A DNA stretch of 64,000 nt from Gelatiniphilus marinus. Lineage in GTDB: Bacteria > Bacteroidota > Bacteroidia > Flavobacteriales > Flavobacteriaceae. Position 1 is the stretch's first letter, and each line of letters starts with the position of its first letter. The stretch lies in the NCBI RefSeq assembly GCF_042678305.1, contig NZ_JBHUDT010000008.1. One strand, 5' to 3'. Positions 38,701 through 46,489 of this stretch are shown here, in pieces. Below the pieces are notes generated by a model. It saw only the letters and a list, made by a program, of their open reading frames with translations. It had not been told where the DNA came from and did no database searches. The position numbers were made by a program, and so were the translations under genes.

Positions 38701-40004
38701 ATACCCAAACCCCTGGTTTTATAGGTACATTAAAACCCACGTTGGGCTACACTTTTGGAAGCCAAAGCGATATTAGGCATTTGGCAGCAAGAAACGGTTG
38801 GTTAACCGTATTCCCCGACTTTAACCAACAATACACCGAAACCCATACCAAACAATTGGACTTTTCGGCAAATTTGGAGCCCGTAAGCGATTTAAAAATT
38901 GATATTGTTGGAAACCGAGCACATTTTGAAAACTATAACGAGAACTATAAAGTTGAAAACGGCGTTTATCAATCCTTAACCCCAAACACCTTTGGTAACT
39001 TTAATATTTCTACCCTTTTAATTAAAACCGCATTTGGTAAAAGCGATGAAAACACATCTGATGCCTTTAACGATTTTAGGGCAAATAGATTAAAAATAGC
39101 CAATAGGCTTGCCGAAAAGTTTTACGGTAATTCAACCTATACCAGAGATGCAGAGGGTTACCCGTTAGGATTCGGCAAAAATAATCAAGCGGTATTGCTG
39201 CCCGCATTTTTAGCGGCTTATTCTGGGCAAGATGCCAACAAAGTTAAAACCAGTGCTTTTAGAGATGTGCCCATTCCTAATTGGGATTTAAAATACACAG
39301 GCTTTATGAAGTTTGCGTGGTTTAAAAAACGCTTTAAACGCTTCTCTGTAACCCACGGATACCGTTCAACTTACACCATTAATCAGTTTAGCACAAACTT
39401 AAATTTGAATTTAGATGCGAATGCAAACGAAGCTCCAATTCCGGGAACGGATTTTGCTAGCCAACCCCCTGAGGCTTTAGATCAATCGGGTAATTTTAAA
39501 AACGGTACCTTATTTAGCAACATTAATTTAACCGAGTTATTTAGTCCGTTGATTCGAATCGATTTCGAAATGAAAAACTCCATAAAAATTCTTGCCGAAG
39601 TAAAAAAAGACAGATTATTGTCGCTTAGTTTCGATAATAATTTAATGACGGAAATTCAAGGGAATGAGTACGTTATCGGTTTAGGCTATCGCATAAAAGA
39701 TGTCCGCATCCGTTCACAGCTTGCAGGGCCAAAAAAACGTATTGTAAGCGATTTGAATATGAAAGCAGACATATCGGTTCGAGATAATAAAACCATAATT
39801 AGATATTTAGATTTGGAGAACAACCAAGTAACCAGCGGGCAAACCATTTGGGGTTTAAAATATTCGGCAGATTATGCGTTTAGCAAAAACTTAACAGGTA
39901 TTTTCTATTTCGATTATGCGTTTTCAGAATATGCGATTTCAACAGCATTTCCGCAAACCACCATTCGCTCAGGCATTACACTCAGATATAATTTTGGTAA
40001 TTAA
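32742..40004 (+). CDS. sprA: T9SS outer-membrane translocon SprA (SOV)
   Basis: SprA is the giant single-chain barrel through which T9SS cargo and gliding adhesins leave the cell. The 2420 residues match the family size. An N-terminal signal segment (about 29-46, SIFLVFVLLFSFSAWAQ) is followed by a periplasmic region and many barrel strands; the protein ends in GITLRYNFGN. The start is TTG at 32742: TAA at 32733-32735 lies just upstream in frame, and no ATG appears until about codon 168, long after the signal peptide. The segment at about residues 1925-1955 is basic and Ser/Pro/Ala-rich (RRVRSRTPQ, KPAKSKNKS) and probably forms a loop. Position after ruvA and before gcvH is the usual flavobacterial order. 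Confidence 0.96.
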   Translation: MNINKPNFYKSIKKCFTKFKQFEVAERSLSIFLVFVLLFSFSAWAQQPAQDSIKTGFSLGKIKAPNPNSVESKYTYDPVTNRYIYTEKIGTYNIKYPVILTPKEYYALVAKENLKTYYKEKIDAFDGKKAGAKDGQKNLIPEFYVKSDFFTSIFGSDTISVIPQGSVEMDLGVLFSKQNNPSFSPKNRNNFTFDFDQRISLSLLGKVGTRLQVTANYDTQASYDFQDIIKLEYTPTEDDIIQKIEVGNVSMPLNSSLITGAQSLFGVKAQLQFGKTTVTGVFSEQKSQSNNVVAQGGGTLEEFELFIRDYDENRHFFLAQYFRDTYDDALERYPIMLNKGLQITRLEVWVTNRSNRTDNVRNIVALQDLGESDLIGLQTPPAGFINAGPGAVPDNGNNDFDPTAIGTTSVLTNAVRDVATVQSGILVSNVNEGFDYAKLENARKLINNQEYTFNKDLGYISLNQRLNNDEVLAVAFQFTIGGKVYQVGEFANDGVDATDVTTDNSGQVTGVTNKNLILKLLKSSITNVNQPIWKLMMKNIYDTGAYNLSQDDFKLNIFYNEASPLNFISPVASTPFPAPGPNEDPLNETPLLRVFSLDKLNFNNDPQTKGDGFFDFVPNITVLPQTGKIIFPSVEPFGEYLFDKLSINASEDYDNDATYNENQAKYVYDVLYKSTKTAALEEVEKNKFKLKGRYKSVSGGGIPIPFGAARGSVSVTAGGRVLVEGVDYVVNYASARVEILDEALKASNTPINVSTENNAVFGQQTKRFTGINIEHKFNENFVLGGTLLNLNERPITQKANYGSEPINNTIFGFNGNYSTKVPFFTRLVNKLPNIDTDVESNLSLRGEFAYLAPGAPKGTNLNGEATSYVDDFEGSQGSIDLKSQQSWFLSSTPFDPSLGYTEVADPNSPLNLQNGYQRALLNWYSIDPIFYSSRRPDDISDDDVSDLFTSRVFINELFPERDLVQGQNSVLFTLDLAYYPSERGPYNFNPAANGNTLPNPQQNWAGITRALTSTDLEQANVEYIEFWLQDPFQENPTNPGGKLVFNLGNISEDVLSDGRKQYENGLPDSSNNAFTTQTAWGQTPANQSLIYAFDTTGQDRVLQDIGYDGLSDADESVKFPSFAGLEDPANDNYSYFLDTEGNIFERYKKYNGVEGNTPDTFSDTVRAANTQPDAEDINRDNTMNTINSYFEYELDITRQNLPETEADFDNIPNSNPLKDFLRDFKNRPRLLPNGDTKNVRWYQFRIPVQGSHVTSIGGISDLRSVRFARVFLKEFSENTVFRFGTLDLVRSDWRRYTQALDKNDPTPDDPQTDFSVGVIGTLENEGSYKRPPGIDPEELFNNNTVIQQNEQSLVVNVCNLEQEDSKAVYKNISIDMRQYKRLRMFVHAEADDSGSALANNELVGFIRIGNDLTDNFYQIEIPLQVSTSTTREGLWPEDNEINLPIDVLGQIKSIGISDGTLTNLDPTFYDVINGEAIPITSDQYSNYVAGQHRIAIKGNPNFGDVRTLMVGIKNATNRDDVCAEVWFNELRLSDLDNEGGWAAVLSMDTNFADFANISATGRQSTSGFGTIEQGPSQRSLEDVKQYDVVTNVNVGQLLPKKWGVQLPFNYAQSEELITPKYDQFYKDLTLESRLDAANDAAERKQIKENSEDYTRRQSINFIGVRKIRTGDSKPRFYDVENLTLNYSYNKLEHRNFEIENSVNKTVRVGANYAFNFNPITVEPFKKNDSLFTGKYWKILKDFNFNLLPTSFTVNTDINRQFNRQKFRDIDLGTGNIGIEELFRRNYTFDFQYTINYNLTKALSLNFTAANNNIVRNYFKDNIVNGEQDPTLDVWDGFLDFGDPNRQTQDLGITYELPIHKIPTFSFLKASYQYSGNFQWQKGSDLYGEVLGGDVNTIQNANTHNINSTLDMKKLYRYIGLVKKPVRRVRSRTPQAASPPGANRNAKPAKSKNKSVTKLLNAGVDVLTSIKRIQFNYSENNGTFLPGYTQTPGFIGTLKPTLGYTFGSQSDIRHLAARNGWLTVFPDFNQQYTETHTKQLDFSANLEPVSDLKIDIVGNRAHFENYNENYKVENGVYQSLTPNTFGNFNISTLLIKTAFGKSDENTSDAFNDFRANRLKIANRLAEKFYGNSTYTRDAEGYPLGFGKNNQAVLLPAFLAAYSGQDANKVKTSAFRDVPIPNWDLKYTGFMKFAWFKKRFKRFSVTHGYRSTYTINQFSTNLNLNLDANANEAPIPGTDFASQPPEALDQSGNFKNGTLFSNINLTELFSPLIRIDFEMKNSIKILAEVKKDRLLSLSFDNNLMTEIQGNEYVIGLGYRIKDVRIRSQLAGPKKRIVSDLNMKADISVRDNKTIIRYLDLENNQVTSGQTIWGLKYSADYAFSKNLTGIFYFDYAFSEYAISTAFPQTTIRSGITLRYNFGN

Positions 40005-40050
40005 TCGAAAAGAATTCCTCAATGCTATACGTTGGGGTTTCCGTTTAAAT

Positions 40051-40075
40051 TGTCATTCCCATGAAAATGGAAATC
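40051..40075. repeat. Degenerate copy of intergenic palindrome (type B)
   Basis: TGTCATTCCCATGAAAATGG followed by AAATC matches the TGTCATTnCCnCGAAAGCGG-type element found better preserved at 41792-41820 and 45246-45274. It lies in the sprA-gcvH spacer, where no ORF of note exists. Confidence 0.55.
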
Positions 40076-40243
40076 TTAATAAAAGGATTTTGATTTTTGA
40101 ACCTAAGGTCAAAATGAAACGAGAAAAACACTTCTATAGCTCTGCCTCGAAGGTAGTTCGTTTCAAGAAATTCTTTTATTTTGAAATTATCAATTGAATA
40201 AATACATTTGTCAAAAGAAATAAACGAAATTAAATTATTATAA

Positions 40244-40624
40244 ATGAATATTCCATCAGAATTAAAATACACCAAAGACCACGAGTGGGTTCGTATTGAA
40301 GGCGACGTTGCCACCATTGGTATTACAGATTTTGCACAAAGCGAATTGGGCGACATCGTATATGTTGAGGTTGAAACCGTTGATGAAACCCTTGAAGCCG
40401 ACGAAGTTTTCGGTTCTGTAGAGGCTGTAAAAACCGTATCCGATTTGTTCTTGCCTTTATCTGGCGAAATTATTGAGTTTAACGAAACCTTAGAAGACGA
40501 ACCCGAAAAAGTAAATACCGATCCTTATGGCGACGGCTGGATGATAAAGCTTAAATGCTCAGATCTTTCGCAGGCCGAAGGCCTTATGTCTGCCACCGAT
40601 TATAAAGCACTAATAGGTGCTTAA
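40244..40624 (+). CDS. gcvH: Glycine cleavage system H protein
   Basis: GcvH shuttles the aminomethyl group between the P, T and L proteins on a lipoyl arm. The 126-residue sequence is full length, with the lipoylated Lys63 in GSVEAVKTVSD and the typical NTDPYGDGWMIK near the end. Its stop overlaps the GTG start of the VanZ gene by 8 bases. Other gcv genes are not in the window. Confidence 0.98.
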   Translation: MNIPSELKYTKDHEWVRIEGDVATIGITDFAQSELGDIVYVEVETVDETLEADEVFGSVEAVKTVSDLFLPLSGEIIEFNETLEDEPEKVNTDPYGDGWMIKLKCSDLSQAEGLMSATDYKALIGA

Positions 40625-40994
40625 AAAGTACGCACTTTTAATCGCCGTATTTTATTCGCTCGCACTTGCATTAGTAAGCCTTGTTAGGCTTAACAATTTG
40701 CCAGATGTAGGGGTGTCATTTGGTGATAAAATATTTCATTTTTTAGTGTATGCTGTTTTGGCTTTTTTGTGGTTTAACACCTTTTTCTTTGTGTTTAAGC
40801 AAAAAAAAACAAGGGCTGTTCAATATGCGGCAGTCTTCTCAATAGTTTTTGGTATAATAATTGAGGTGTTACAAGGGAGTATTACCGTATCAAGACATAC
40901 CGATGTTTATGATGCCATAGCCAATACTTTGGGCGTACTAATTATGGCAATAATATTGTTAGTTAACAAAAACGCCCCTATTAAAAAATTATAA
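40617..40994 (+). CDS. VanZ-family membrane protein
   Basis: The 125-residue protein has four predicted helices (about 4-22, 34-52, 66-88 and 100-118) and the VanZ-like signature GDKIFHFLVYAVLAF plus an acidic/His region after helix 3 (IEVLQGSITVSRHTDVYD). VanZ-like proteins are linked to envelope stress and teicoplanin resistance in some bacteria, but their biochemical role is unknown. The GTG start overlaps gcvH, so translation is probably coupled. Confidence 0.85.
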   Translation: MLKKYALLIAVFYSLALALVSLVRLNNLPDVGVSFGDKIFHFLVYAVLAFLWFNTFFFVFKQKKTRAVQYAAVFSIVFGIIIEVLQGSITVSRHTDVYDAIANTLGVLIMAIILLVNKNAPIKKL

Positions 40995-41054
40995 ACGCTT
41001 GCTTTATTGACAAATAAATAGTTATTTTAGCAATCTTCTAAAAACATTTAAATT

Positions 41055-41774
41055 ATGGAACCCAAAAAAAATCCTAAAGCCAATGTGGGGCGCAACAGTT
41101 CGCTTTATTTTGCAATTGGTTTGGTATTGATGCTTTTTTTAACAAATTACGCCATCAATTACAAAGTTTACGATAAAGATGCTATCGACATTGGACAACT
41201 GAATTTAGACGATCTAGATGAAGAAGAAATCCCACTTATCGAACAAATAAAAACCCCGCCACCGCCACCGCCACCGCCCGCAGCACCAGAAGTTATTGAG
41301 GTTGTTGAAGATGAAGAAGAGGTAGAGGAAACCGTAATCGAATCTACAGAAGCCGATCAAGAAACAGAAATTGTAGAGGTTGAAGAAGTAGAGGTTGAAG
41401 AAGTAGAAGAAGATATTGAGGTGCCTTTCGCGGTTATTGAAAACGTACCGGTTTTTCCAGGATGCGACAAAGGAAACAATGCCGCCAAGAAAAAATGCAT
41501 GTCCGATAAAATCACAAAATTTGTACAAAGAAAATTCAATACAGATTTAGCCGGCGATTTAGGTTTGTCTGGAAGACAGCGTATTAACGTTATCTTTAAA
41601 ATAGATAAAACAGGTAATATAACAGGCATACGCTCTAGAGCACCACATCCAGCTCTAGAAAAAGAAGCCGCTAGAGTTATTAAAATGTTACCTAAAATGA
41701 AACCAGGTAAACAACGTGGTAAAGCCGTAACTGTTCCATATTCTTTACCTATTATTTTCCAGGTGCAAGATTAA
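41055..41774 (+). CDS. TonB-type energy transducer 1
   Basis: The 239-residue protein should span the periplasm and pass ExbBD energy to outer-membrane receptors. One membrane anchor lies at about 17-34, followed by a short proline run (about 73-80), a very acidic Glu/Val-rich linker (about 87-132) and a TonB C-terminal domain from about 135 (ENVPVFPGCDKG...LPIIFQVQ). The domain has the two Cys typical of Bacteroidota TonB proteins. No exbB/exbD is adjacent. The next two genes carry the same terminal domain. Confidence 0.9.
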   Translation: MEPKKNPKANVGRNSSLYFAIGLVLMLFLTNYAINYKVYDKDAIDIGQLNLDDLDEEEIPLIEQIKTPPPPPPPPAAPEVIEVVEDEEEVEETVIESTEADQETEIVEVEEVEVEEVEEDIEVPFAVIENVPVFPGCDKGNNAAKKKCMSDKITKFVQRKFNTDLAGDLGLSGRQRINVIFKIDKTGNITGIRSRAPHPALEKEAARVIKMLPKMKPGKQRGKAVTVPYSLPIIFQVQD

Positions 41775-41791
41775 ATAAATATAGAATAATT

Positions 41792-41820
41792 TGTCATTGC
41801 CACGAAAGCGGGAATCTCAT
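41792..41820. repeat. Intergenic palindrome type B
   Basis: TGTCATTGCCACGAAAGCGG followed by GAATCTCAT is an imperfect hairpin around CGAAAG. The flank AATCTCATTAAATAGAA is shared in part with the copy at 45246-45274, so the repeat unit extends past the palindrome. Confidence 0.65.
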
Positions 41821-41862
41821 TAAATAGAATTTTAGGGTTTACCTATAAACTCTAAAGCATAT

Positions 41863-41911
41863 AATCCCGTTGCAATTCCGAAATTTCGGAATTGCAACGG
41901 GATTTTTTTTG
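41863..41911 (+). terminator. Terminator formed by a 42-bp perfect palindrome
   Basis: Bases 41863-41883 (AATCCCGTTGCAATTCCGAAA) are exactly mirrored by 41884-41904 with no mismatch, followed by a run of eight T. As RNA it makes a very long stem behind TonB gene 1. Because it is perfect it can also form a cruciform. Confidence 0.85.
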
Positions 41912-42065
41912 GTATGCTTATTGTTATTTTACCATAATATTAACATTTAAACTATAAATATTATGAAATAAGCACAAACAAAATACAGATTTAAACACTC
42001 TGAAAAGTATAAATTTTGTTTTGCGAATTGCATTTTCACCTTAGTTTGAAATTAAACAATAACAA

Positions 42066-42851
42066 ATGAAAATTCCAAAGAAAACCCACAAGCTCATTCG
42101 GCAAAAGGAGCAAACCTTTAGCAAACCACAAAAGCACGATGCCAATTTGCAAAAAAACACAACCCTTTACTTTCAAATTGGTTTAATTGTATGTCTGCTT
42201 GTCGCCTATGGTTTGTTTGAAATGAAGTTTAAAACAACAATTCCCAATTATGGCGATCTGCCCGAAATAGAAGAGCCTTTTTACATCGCGACACCAATCA
42301 TTAAAACAGTAAAGCCTACTTTTAATGAGCCTGTTAAGAAAAAACAAAAACAGTTTAATACCTTTACAGAAGTGCCCAACGATGCACCCGATAAGCTATT
42401 TAAAGATGAGCCAACAGAAATAACCTCAGATGATGTAAACCCACCAATCGACCCCGGTGATATTGAGGTTATTCCAGAACCCGAAGAGGTAGATGTCCCT
42501 ATCTCTTTTGTAGAGCAAGTACCCATTTATCCCGGTTGCGAAAAGAAAAAAACAAACAACGACAGGCGTAAATGCATGTCTGAAAAAATAAGCAAACTTA
42601 TCCAAAAAAAGTTTAATACAGGTATTGGTGATGATTTGGGCTTATCTGGAAAACAAGTTATTCGCACACAGTTTAAAATTGATAAAACAGGCAACGTAAC
42701 CCATGTTAAAGTTAGGGGCACTCATCCAGAATTGGAAAAAGAAGCAAAGCGTGTTATTAAAACAATACCAGAAATGACACCCGGAAAACAACAAAATAAA
42801 AACGTGGGTGTTATTTACGCTTTGCCCATTGTGTTTAAAGTGCAGCATTGA
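42066..42851 (+). CDS. TonB-type energy transducer 2
   Basis: The 261-residue protein is a diverged copy of the upstream TonB. It has a longer basic cytoplasmic start (residues 1-30), a membrane helix at about 35-55, an acidic/Pro linker lacking a long proline run, and a TonB C-terminal domain from about 150 (EQVPIYPGCEKK...ALPIVFKVQ). The two C-terminal domains are clearly paralogous (both contain FKIDKTGN and HP-LEKEA-RVIK). A receptor partner cannot be named. Confidence 0.88.
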   Translation: MKIPKKTHKLIRQKEQTFSKPQKHDANLQKNTTLYFQIGLIVCLLVAYGLFEMKFKTTIPNYGDLPEIEEPFYIATPIIKTVKPTFNEPVKKKQKQFNTFTEVPNDAPDKLFKDEPTEITSDDVNPPIDPGDIEVIPEPEEVDVPISFVEQVPIYPGCEKKKTNNDRRKCMSEKISKLIQKKFNTGIGDDLGLSGKQVIRTQFKIDKTGNVTHVKVRGTHPELEKEAKRVIKTIPEMTPGKQQNKNVGVIYALPIVFKVQH

Positions 42852-42876
42852 AATACAAAAGCTATCGTTTATAAAT

Positions 42877-42920
42877 AACAAAACCGTTATCGAGTTAAAT
42901 TGATACCGGTTTTGTTTTTT
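42877..42920 (+). terminator. Terminator after TonB gene 2
   Basis: AACAAAACCG (42877-42886) pairs with CGGTTTTGTT (42907-42916), with an inner TATC/GATA pair and a following T run. Confidence 0.85.
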
Positions 42921-43052
42921 GTTTCAAGCAGAATCTATTCCGGTTCTCATTACAATTGCATGTTGCGAAATAATATCCCAAATCTTTAGTAAGCCCATCA
43001 ATCTTAAAAAATATAGTATCTTTCAGCACAAAACCAATGCTTATTAAATCCT

Positions 43053-45152
43053 ATGAAGCAATACCTTGTCCTAATTCTGCTTTTAGTTCAAAATAATATC
43101 TTCGCCCAAGATACTTTTCAATATGAAAAGCCGCCGGTTTTTCCTAATTGCGAATCTGTAAATATTGAAGCCTTGCAGCAATGTTTTGATAAAAGCATAT
43201 TCACTCACGTTTACAACAGTTTTAAAGTGCCGCAAATAGCTTTAGACGAAAATTACAAAGGCAACGTTGCCGTACTTTTTGAAGTGGATACCACAGGTGC
43301 ATTTAAAGTGATTTATGTCGATGCCATTTATAGCGAATTAAAAGCGGAAACAAAACGGGTTTTTGCATTGTTGCCCAAGGTAAAACCGGCAACTTATAAT
43401 GGAAGAACGACTTATAAACAATATTCCATTGAAATTAAAATACCATTGGTAAATCCATCTGCCAGTTCTAAAAATTCAACACAAGTTAACGCAATCTCTA
43501 AATTGGAAGCCGCTGCAAAAACTGAGTTTGATAGTGTAAACGCAAGCTTAAAAACCTTCGAAAACAAAGGGTATTCCAGTCAGTTAAATATTCCTTTTAC
43601 GCATAGCGATTATTCCAAATTTGATAGACAAATGAATCTTATCGGAACAAATAGCCACACGGCATCAAAACCTTATGTTTACGAAGAAGTTTCGAATTAT
43701 TACGATTTTAAAGACGAAAACCAAAAACTCCAAAAAGAAGCCAATACTTGGGCAAGAAAAAAACTTTGGAACGAACACTTAGTGCAAATACAAAGTAAAG
43801 ATTATTGGTTTACCATCGACCCCATTTTCGACTTGCAAGTGGGTAAAGATACCGATGCCGAATTTAGCTCAACCTACAACAATACCCGTGGATTTTTGGT
43901 TCAAGGTGGTTTGGGTAAAAAGCTCAATTTTTACGCCTCGGTTTTCGAGAGTCAAGGGCGATTTGCACAATATGTTAATCAATATGCTGAGAGTTTAAAA
44001 GCCTTTGGTCCAGACCCTGCGATAATTCCTGGGCGAGGTATCGCAAAACGATTTAAAAGTGATTCTTACGATTATCCGGTTGCCGAAGCCTATTTGTCGT
44101 ACGCGCCAGCAAAATTTATTAACATGCAGTTTGGCCATGGTAAAAACTTTATTGGCGATGGGTACCGCTCGCTGTTGTTAAGCGATGTGGCGAGTCCGCA
44201 CCCATTTTTAAAATTGAACACCAAATTTTGGAAAATAAAATATACCAATACTTGGCTATGGCTAAAAGATGTACGACCAGAAGTTACGGAAGATGGCGCG
44301 TTTTTAACCAAATACATGGCCAACCATTATTTAAGTTGGAATGTATCAAAACGATTTAATTTAGGTTTGTTTGAATCGGTTATTTGGACGAATTCCAATA
44401 ACAGAGGCTTCGATGTTAACTATTTAAACCCAATCATTTTTTACAGAGCCATTGAGTTTGAAACGGGGCAAGATGCCGGAAATGCCATTATTGGCGCATC
44501 GGCAAAATATAAATGGAACGATAATGTGAATATTTACAGTCAGTTTATTTTAGATGAATTCTCGCTGAGCGATATAAAAGGTGGCGAAAGAAGTTGGAAA
44601 AATAAATACGGCTATCAAATAGGTGTTAAATATTTTAATGTGTTTAAAGTTGATAATTTAATGCTTCAGTTTGAATATAACCGCATACGGCCTTATACCT
44701 ATTCGCACAACACGATTGCTACAAATTACGGACACAACAACCAATCTATGGCGCATTTATGGGGTGCAAACTTTAGTGAAGCGATTATAATTGGGCGTTA
44801 CCATTACAAGCGTTGGTTTGCCGATGCTAAACTTATTTTTGGTGTTCGCGGATTAGATTTTAACGAGGGCACCGATAATTTTAGCTACGGTGCAGATATT
44901 TTTAGAAACTATAACGACCGACCTTTTGATACTGGTGTAGAAGTGGGGCAAGGTATAAAAACAAAAACCTTTAACGGCAATCTGCAAGCGGGTTATATAA
45001 TAAATCCGGCAACAAATTTAAAGCTGTTTACCGATATTACGTTTAGAAATTTTAACCCCGAAGCCACCACCGCATCAACCTTTAAAAACAATACGGTTTG
45101 GTTTAATTTTGGGTTACAGACCGATTTGTTTAATTGGTATTTCGACAACTAA
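43053..45152 (+). CDS. remB: RemB-like gliding/outer-membrane protein with N-terminal TonB-CTD-like domain
   Basis: The 699-residue product starts with a signal peptide (residues 1-18, ending NIFAQ). Residues about 22-135 resemble the TonB C-terminal domain of the two upstream genes (PPVFPNCESV, LFEVDTTGAFK, RVFALLPKVKPA). A linker follows and then a barrel-like region of about 450 residues with segments such as NMQFGHGKNFIGDGYRSLLL and many aromatic strands, ending in FGLQTDLFNWYF. The barrel part matches what I recall of the F. johnsoniae gliding-motility protein RemB. The symbol is given with moderate confidence. It is not clear whether RemB proteins generally carry the N-terminal domain. 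Confidence 0.7.
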   Translation: MKQYLVLILLLVQNNIFAQDTFQYEKPPVFPNCESVNIEALQQCFDKSIFTHVYNSFKVPQIALDENYKGNVAVLFEVDTTGAFKVIYVDAIYSELKAETKRVFALLPKVKPATYNGRTTYKQYSIEIKIPLVNPSASSKNSTQVNAISKLEAAAKTEFDSVNASLKTFENKGYSSQLNIPFTHSDYSKFDRQMNLIGTNSHTASKPYVYEEVSNYYDFKDENQKLQKEANTWARKKLWNEHLVQIQSKDYWFTIDPIFDLQVGKDTDAEFSSTYNNTRGFLVQGGLGKKLNFYASVFESQGRFAQYVNQYAESLKAFGPDPAIIPGRGIAKRFKSDSYDYPVAEAYLSYAPAKFINMQFGHGKNFIGDGYRSLLLSDVASPHPFLKLNTKFWKIKYTNTWLWLKDVRPEVTEDGAFLTKYMANHYLSWNVSKRFNLGLFESVIWTNSNNRGFDVNYLNPIIFYRAIEFETGQDAGNAIIGASAKYKWNDNVNIYSQFILDEFSLSDIKGGERSWKNKYGYQIGVKYFNVFKVDNLMLQFEYNRIRPYTYSHNTIATNYGHNNQSMAHLWGANFSEAIIIGRYHYKRWFADAKLIFGVRGLDFNEGTDNFSYGADIFRNYNDRPFDTGVEVGQGIKTKTFNGNLQAGYIINPATNLKLFTDITFRNFNPEATTASTFKNNTVWFNFGLQTDLFNWYFDN

Positions 45153-45285
45153 AGTTGTCGTGCTGAACTTGTTTCAGCATCTCATAATTCTTTTCCTAAA
45201 ACCAAGTTGAACTCATTCCGATGCATATCGGGATTTTATCAATTTCATCATTCCCTCGAAGGAGGGAATCTCATAAATAGAACCT
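45143..45285. repeat. Cluster of three intergenic palindromes
   Basis: Three elements follow one another: CGACAACT-AA-AGTTGTCG (45143-45160, over the remB stop), CGTGCTGAACTTGTTTCAGC with ATCTCAT (45159-45185), and CATCATTCCCTCGAAGGAGG with GAATCTCAT (45246-45274). Both latter types occur elsewhere in the window. The rest of the spacer to 45447 shows no gene. Confidence 0.65.
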
Positions 45286-45447
45286 AGTTTCAAATTATTC
45301 CTTTCCTAAAATTTATTAAAACTCAATTTTTTACGGGTTTCCCACAGCACTAAATATTAAAAAGCATCTGTTTTCGATGAAGTACATAGTATTGCTTATG
45401 CTTTATGGTGTTTTTTCTTATATTTATATTGAATAAAAAATAAAATT

Positions 45448-46266
45448 ATGAAATTAAATTTTTTCACACTTAATGACTTTATGAAAACGAATATTTTAAT
45501 TATTTCACTATTGTCTTCAATAAGTTTTAATTATGCACAAAATGTGAATACATCTGTTGCATCTGATATGAATACTGTATTCAGTCTTTTAGAAAAAAAA
45601 CGAATACCTTATGATATTCACCTTGATTATGGCTATGATTTTATTGATGTAAGTCAATATAATGGTACTTTACAGACTAATAACTACTTGAGTATTGGCA
45701 ATTAAAAAGAAATATATAACACCTTAGTATCTTCAATAACTGCCACTGGTGTTTCAGGAATTGCTTCTCCAATGCAAGAGTATAACGAATGGGCAAATCT
45801 TCAAAAACAAGAAAACAATACAAACAAGACCACTAATACTGTCTCAGTTGTTTTAAGTGGTTTGCTATATAATTATTCTAAAATTAATAACAATGCTTTA
45901 GCTAATAATAAAATACAAGTTGTAAATGGTAAATATGACGACAAATATATTAATGGTGTTTGGCAAAACCCTTACGATACAAATATAACTTTTGCAATAG
46001 CTTCTCCAGTAATTACTTTAAGTAAAGCAAATGTTGCAGTTACATTACCAACCACTTTGTGGCAAAAAAACGTCTCAACTAGCAGCATTGATATTGATTT
46101 TGGCGATGGTACTGGTTATAAAAGCCTAAATAATGCTGCTACAGCTTCAACAACATATACAACAATTGGTAATTATACTTGGACTTACAAGGTGCAGCTC
46201 TCTGGTGGGCAATATAAATATTGTAGACAGAAAGTGATTGTAAAACAATTTATTACAACCGTCTGA
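45448..46266 (+). pseudogene. Secreted PKD-like protein fragment with internal stop
   Basis: One frame encodes a signal peptide (from ATG 45481, LIISLLSSISFNYAQ) and about 260 more residues, but TAA at 45703-45705 interrupts it between IGN and KEIYN. After the stop the frame continues with a beta-sandwich/PKD-like stretch (SSIDIDFGDGTGYKSL, TYTTIGNYTWTYKV) up to TGA at 46264-46266. It then ends abruptly at a junction with an unrelated fragment in another frame. An intact 85-residue gene is possible, but the clean continuation past the stop favours decay. Function of the parent gene is unknown. Confidence 0.7.
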
Positions 46267-46489
46267 TAATGAATTTACAGGTGGTTCGGCAACCTACGTT
46301 ACTGATATTTCTGAATCAACTGGACAATATGAAACTGATGAAAATAATTTTGGAGAAATAACTTTTACAAGATTTAATGAACAAAACGGTATTATGTCTG
46401 GTACGTTTTACTTTCAAGCACAAGAAACAACATCAGGAGAAATATTAACGATTACTGATGGCAGATTTGATTTAACATTTACAAACTAA
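46256..46489 (+). pseudogene. DUF6252-like lipoprotein C-terminal fragment
   Basis: In the second frame, bases 46256-46489 read QPSDNEFTGGSATYVTDISE through GEITFTRFNEQNG, GTFYFQAQETTSGE and TDGRFDLTFTN, then TAA. This is the C-terminal end of the DUF6252 lipoprotein family as I know it. No start codon or N-terminal half is present: it is joined directly to the fragment before it. It is too short and too 5'-truncated to be a working gene. Confidence 0.65.

Noticed and set aside
41260..41410. Short tandem repeats (CCGCCA-type and GTTGAAGAAGTAGA-type), possible CRISPR or VNTR
   Set aside because: They encode the proline run and acidic linker of a TonB protein; unit lengths are irregular and there are no spacers.
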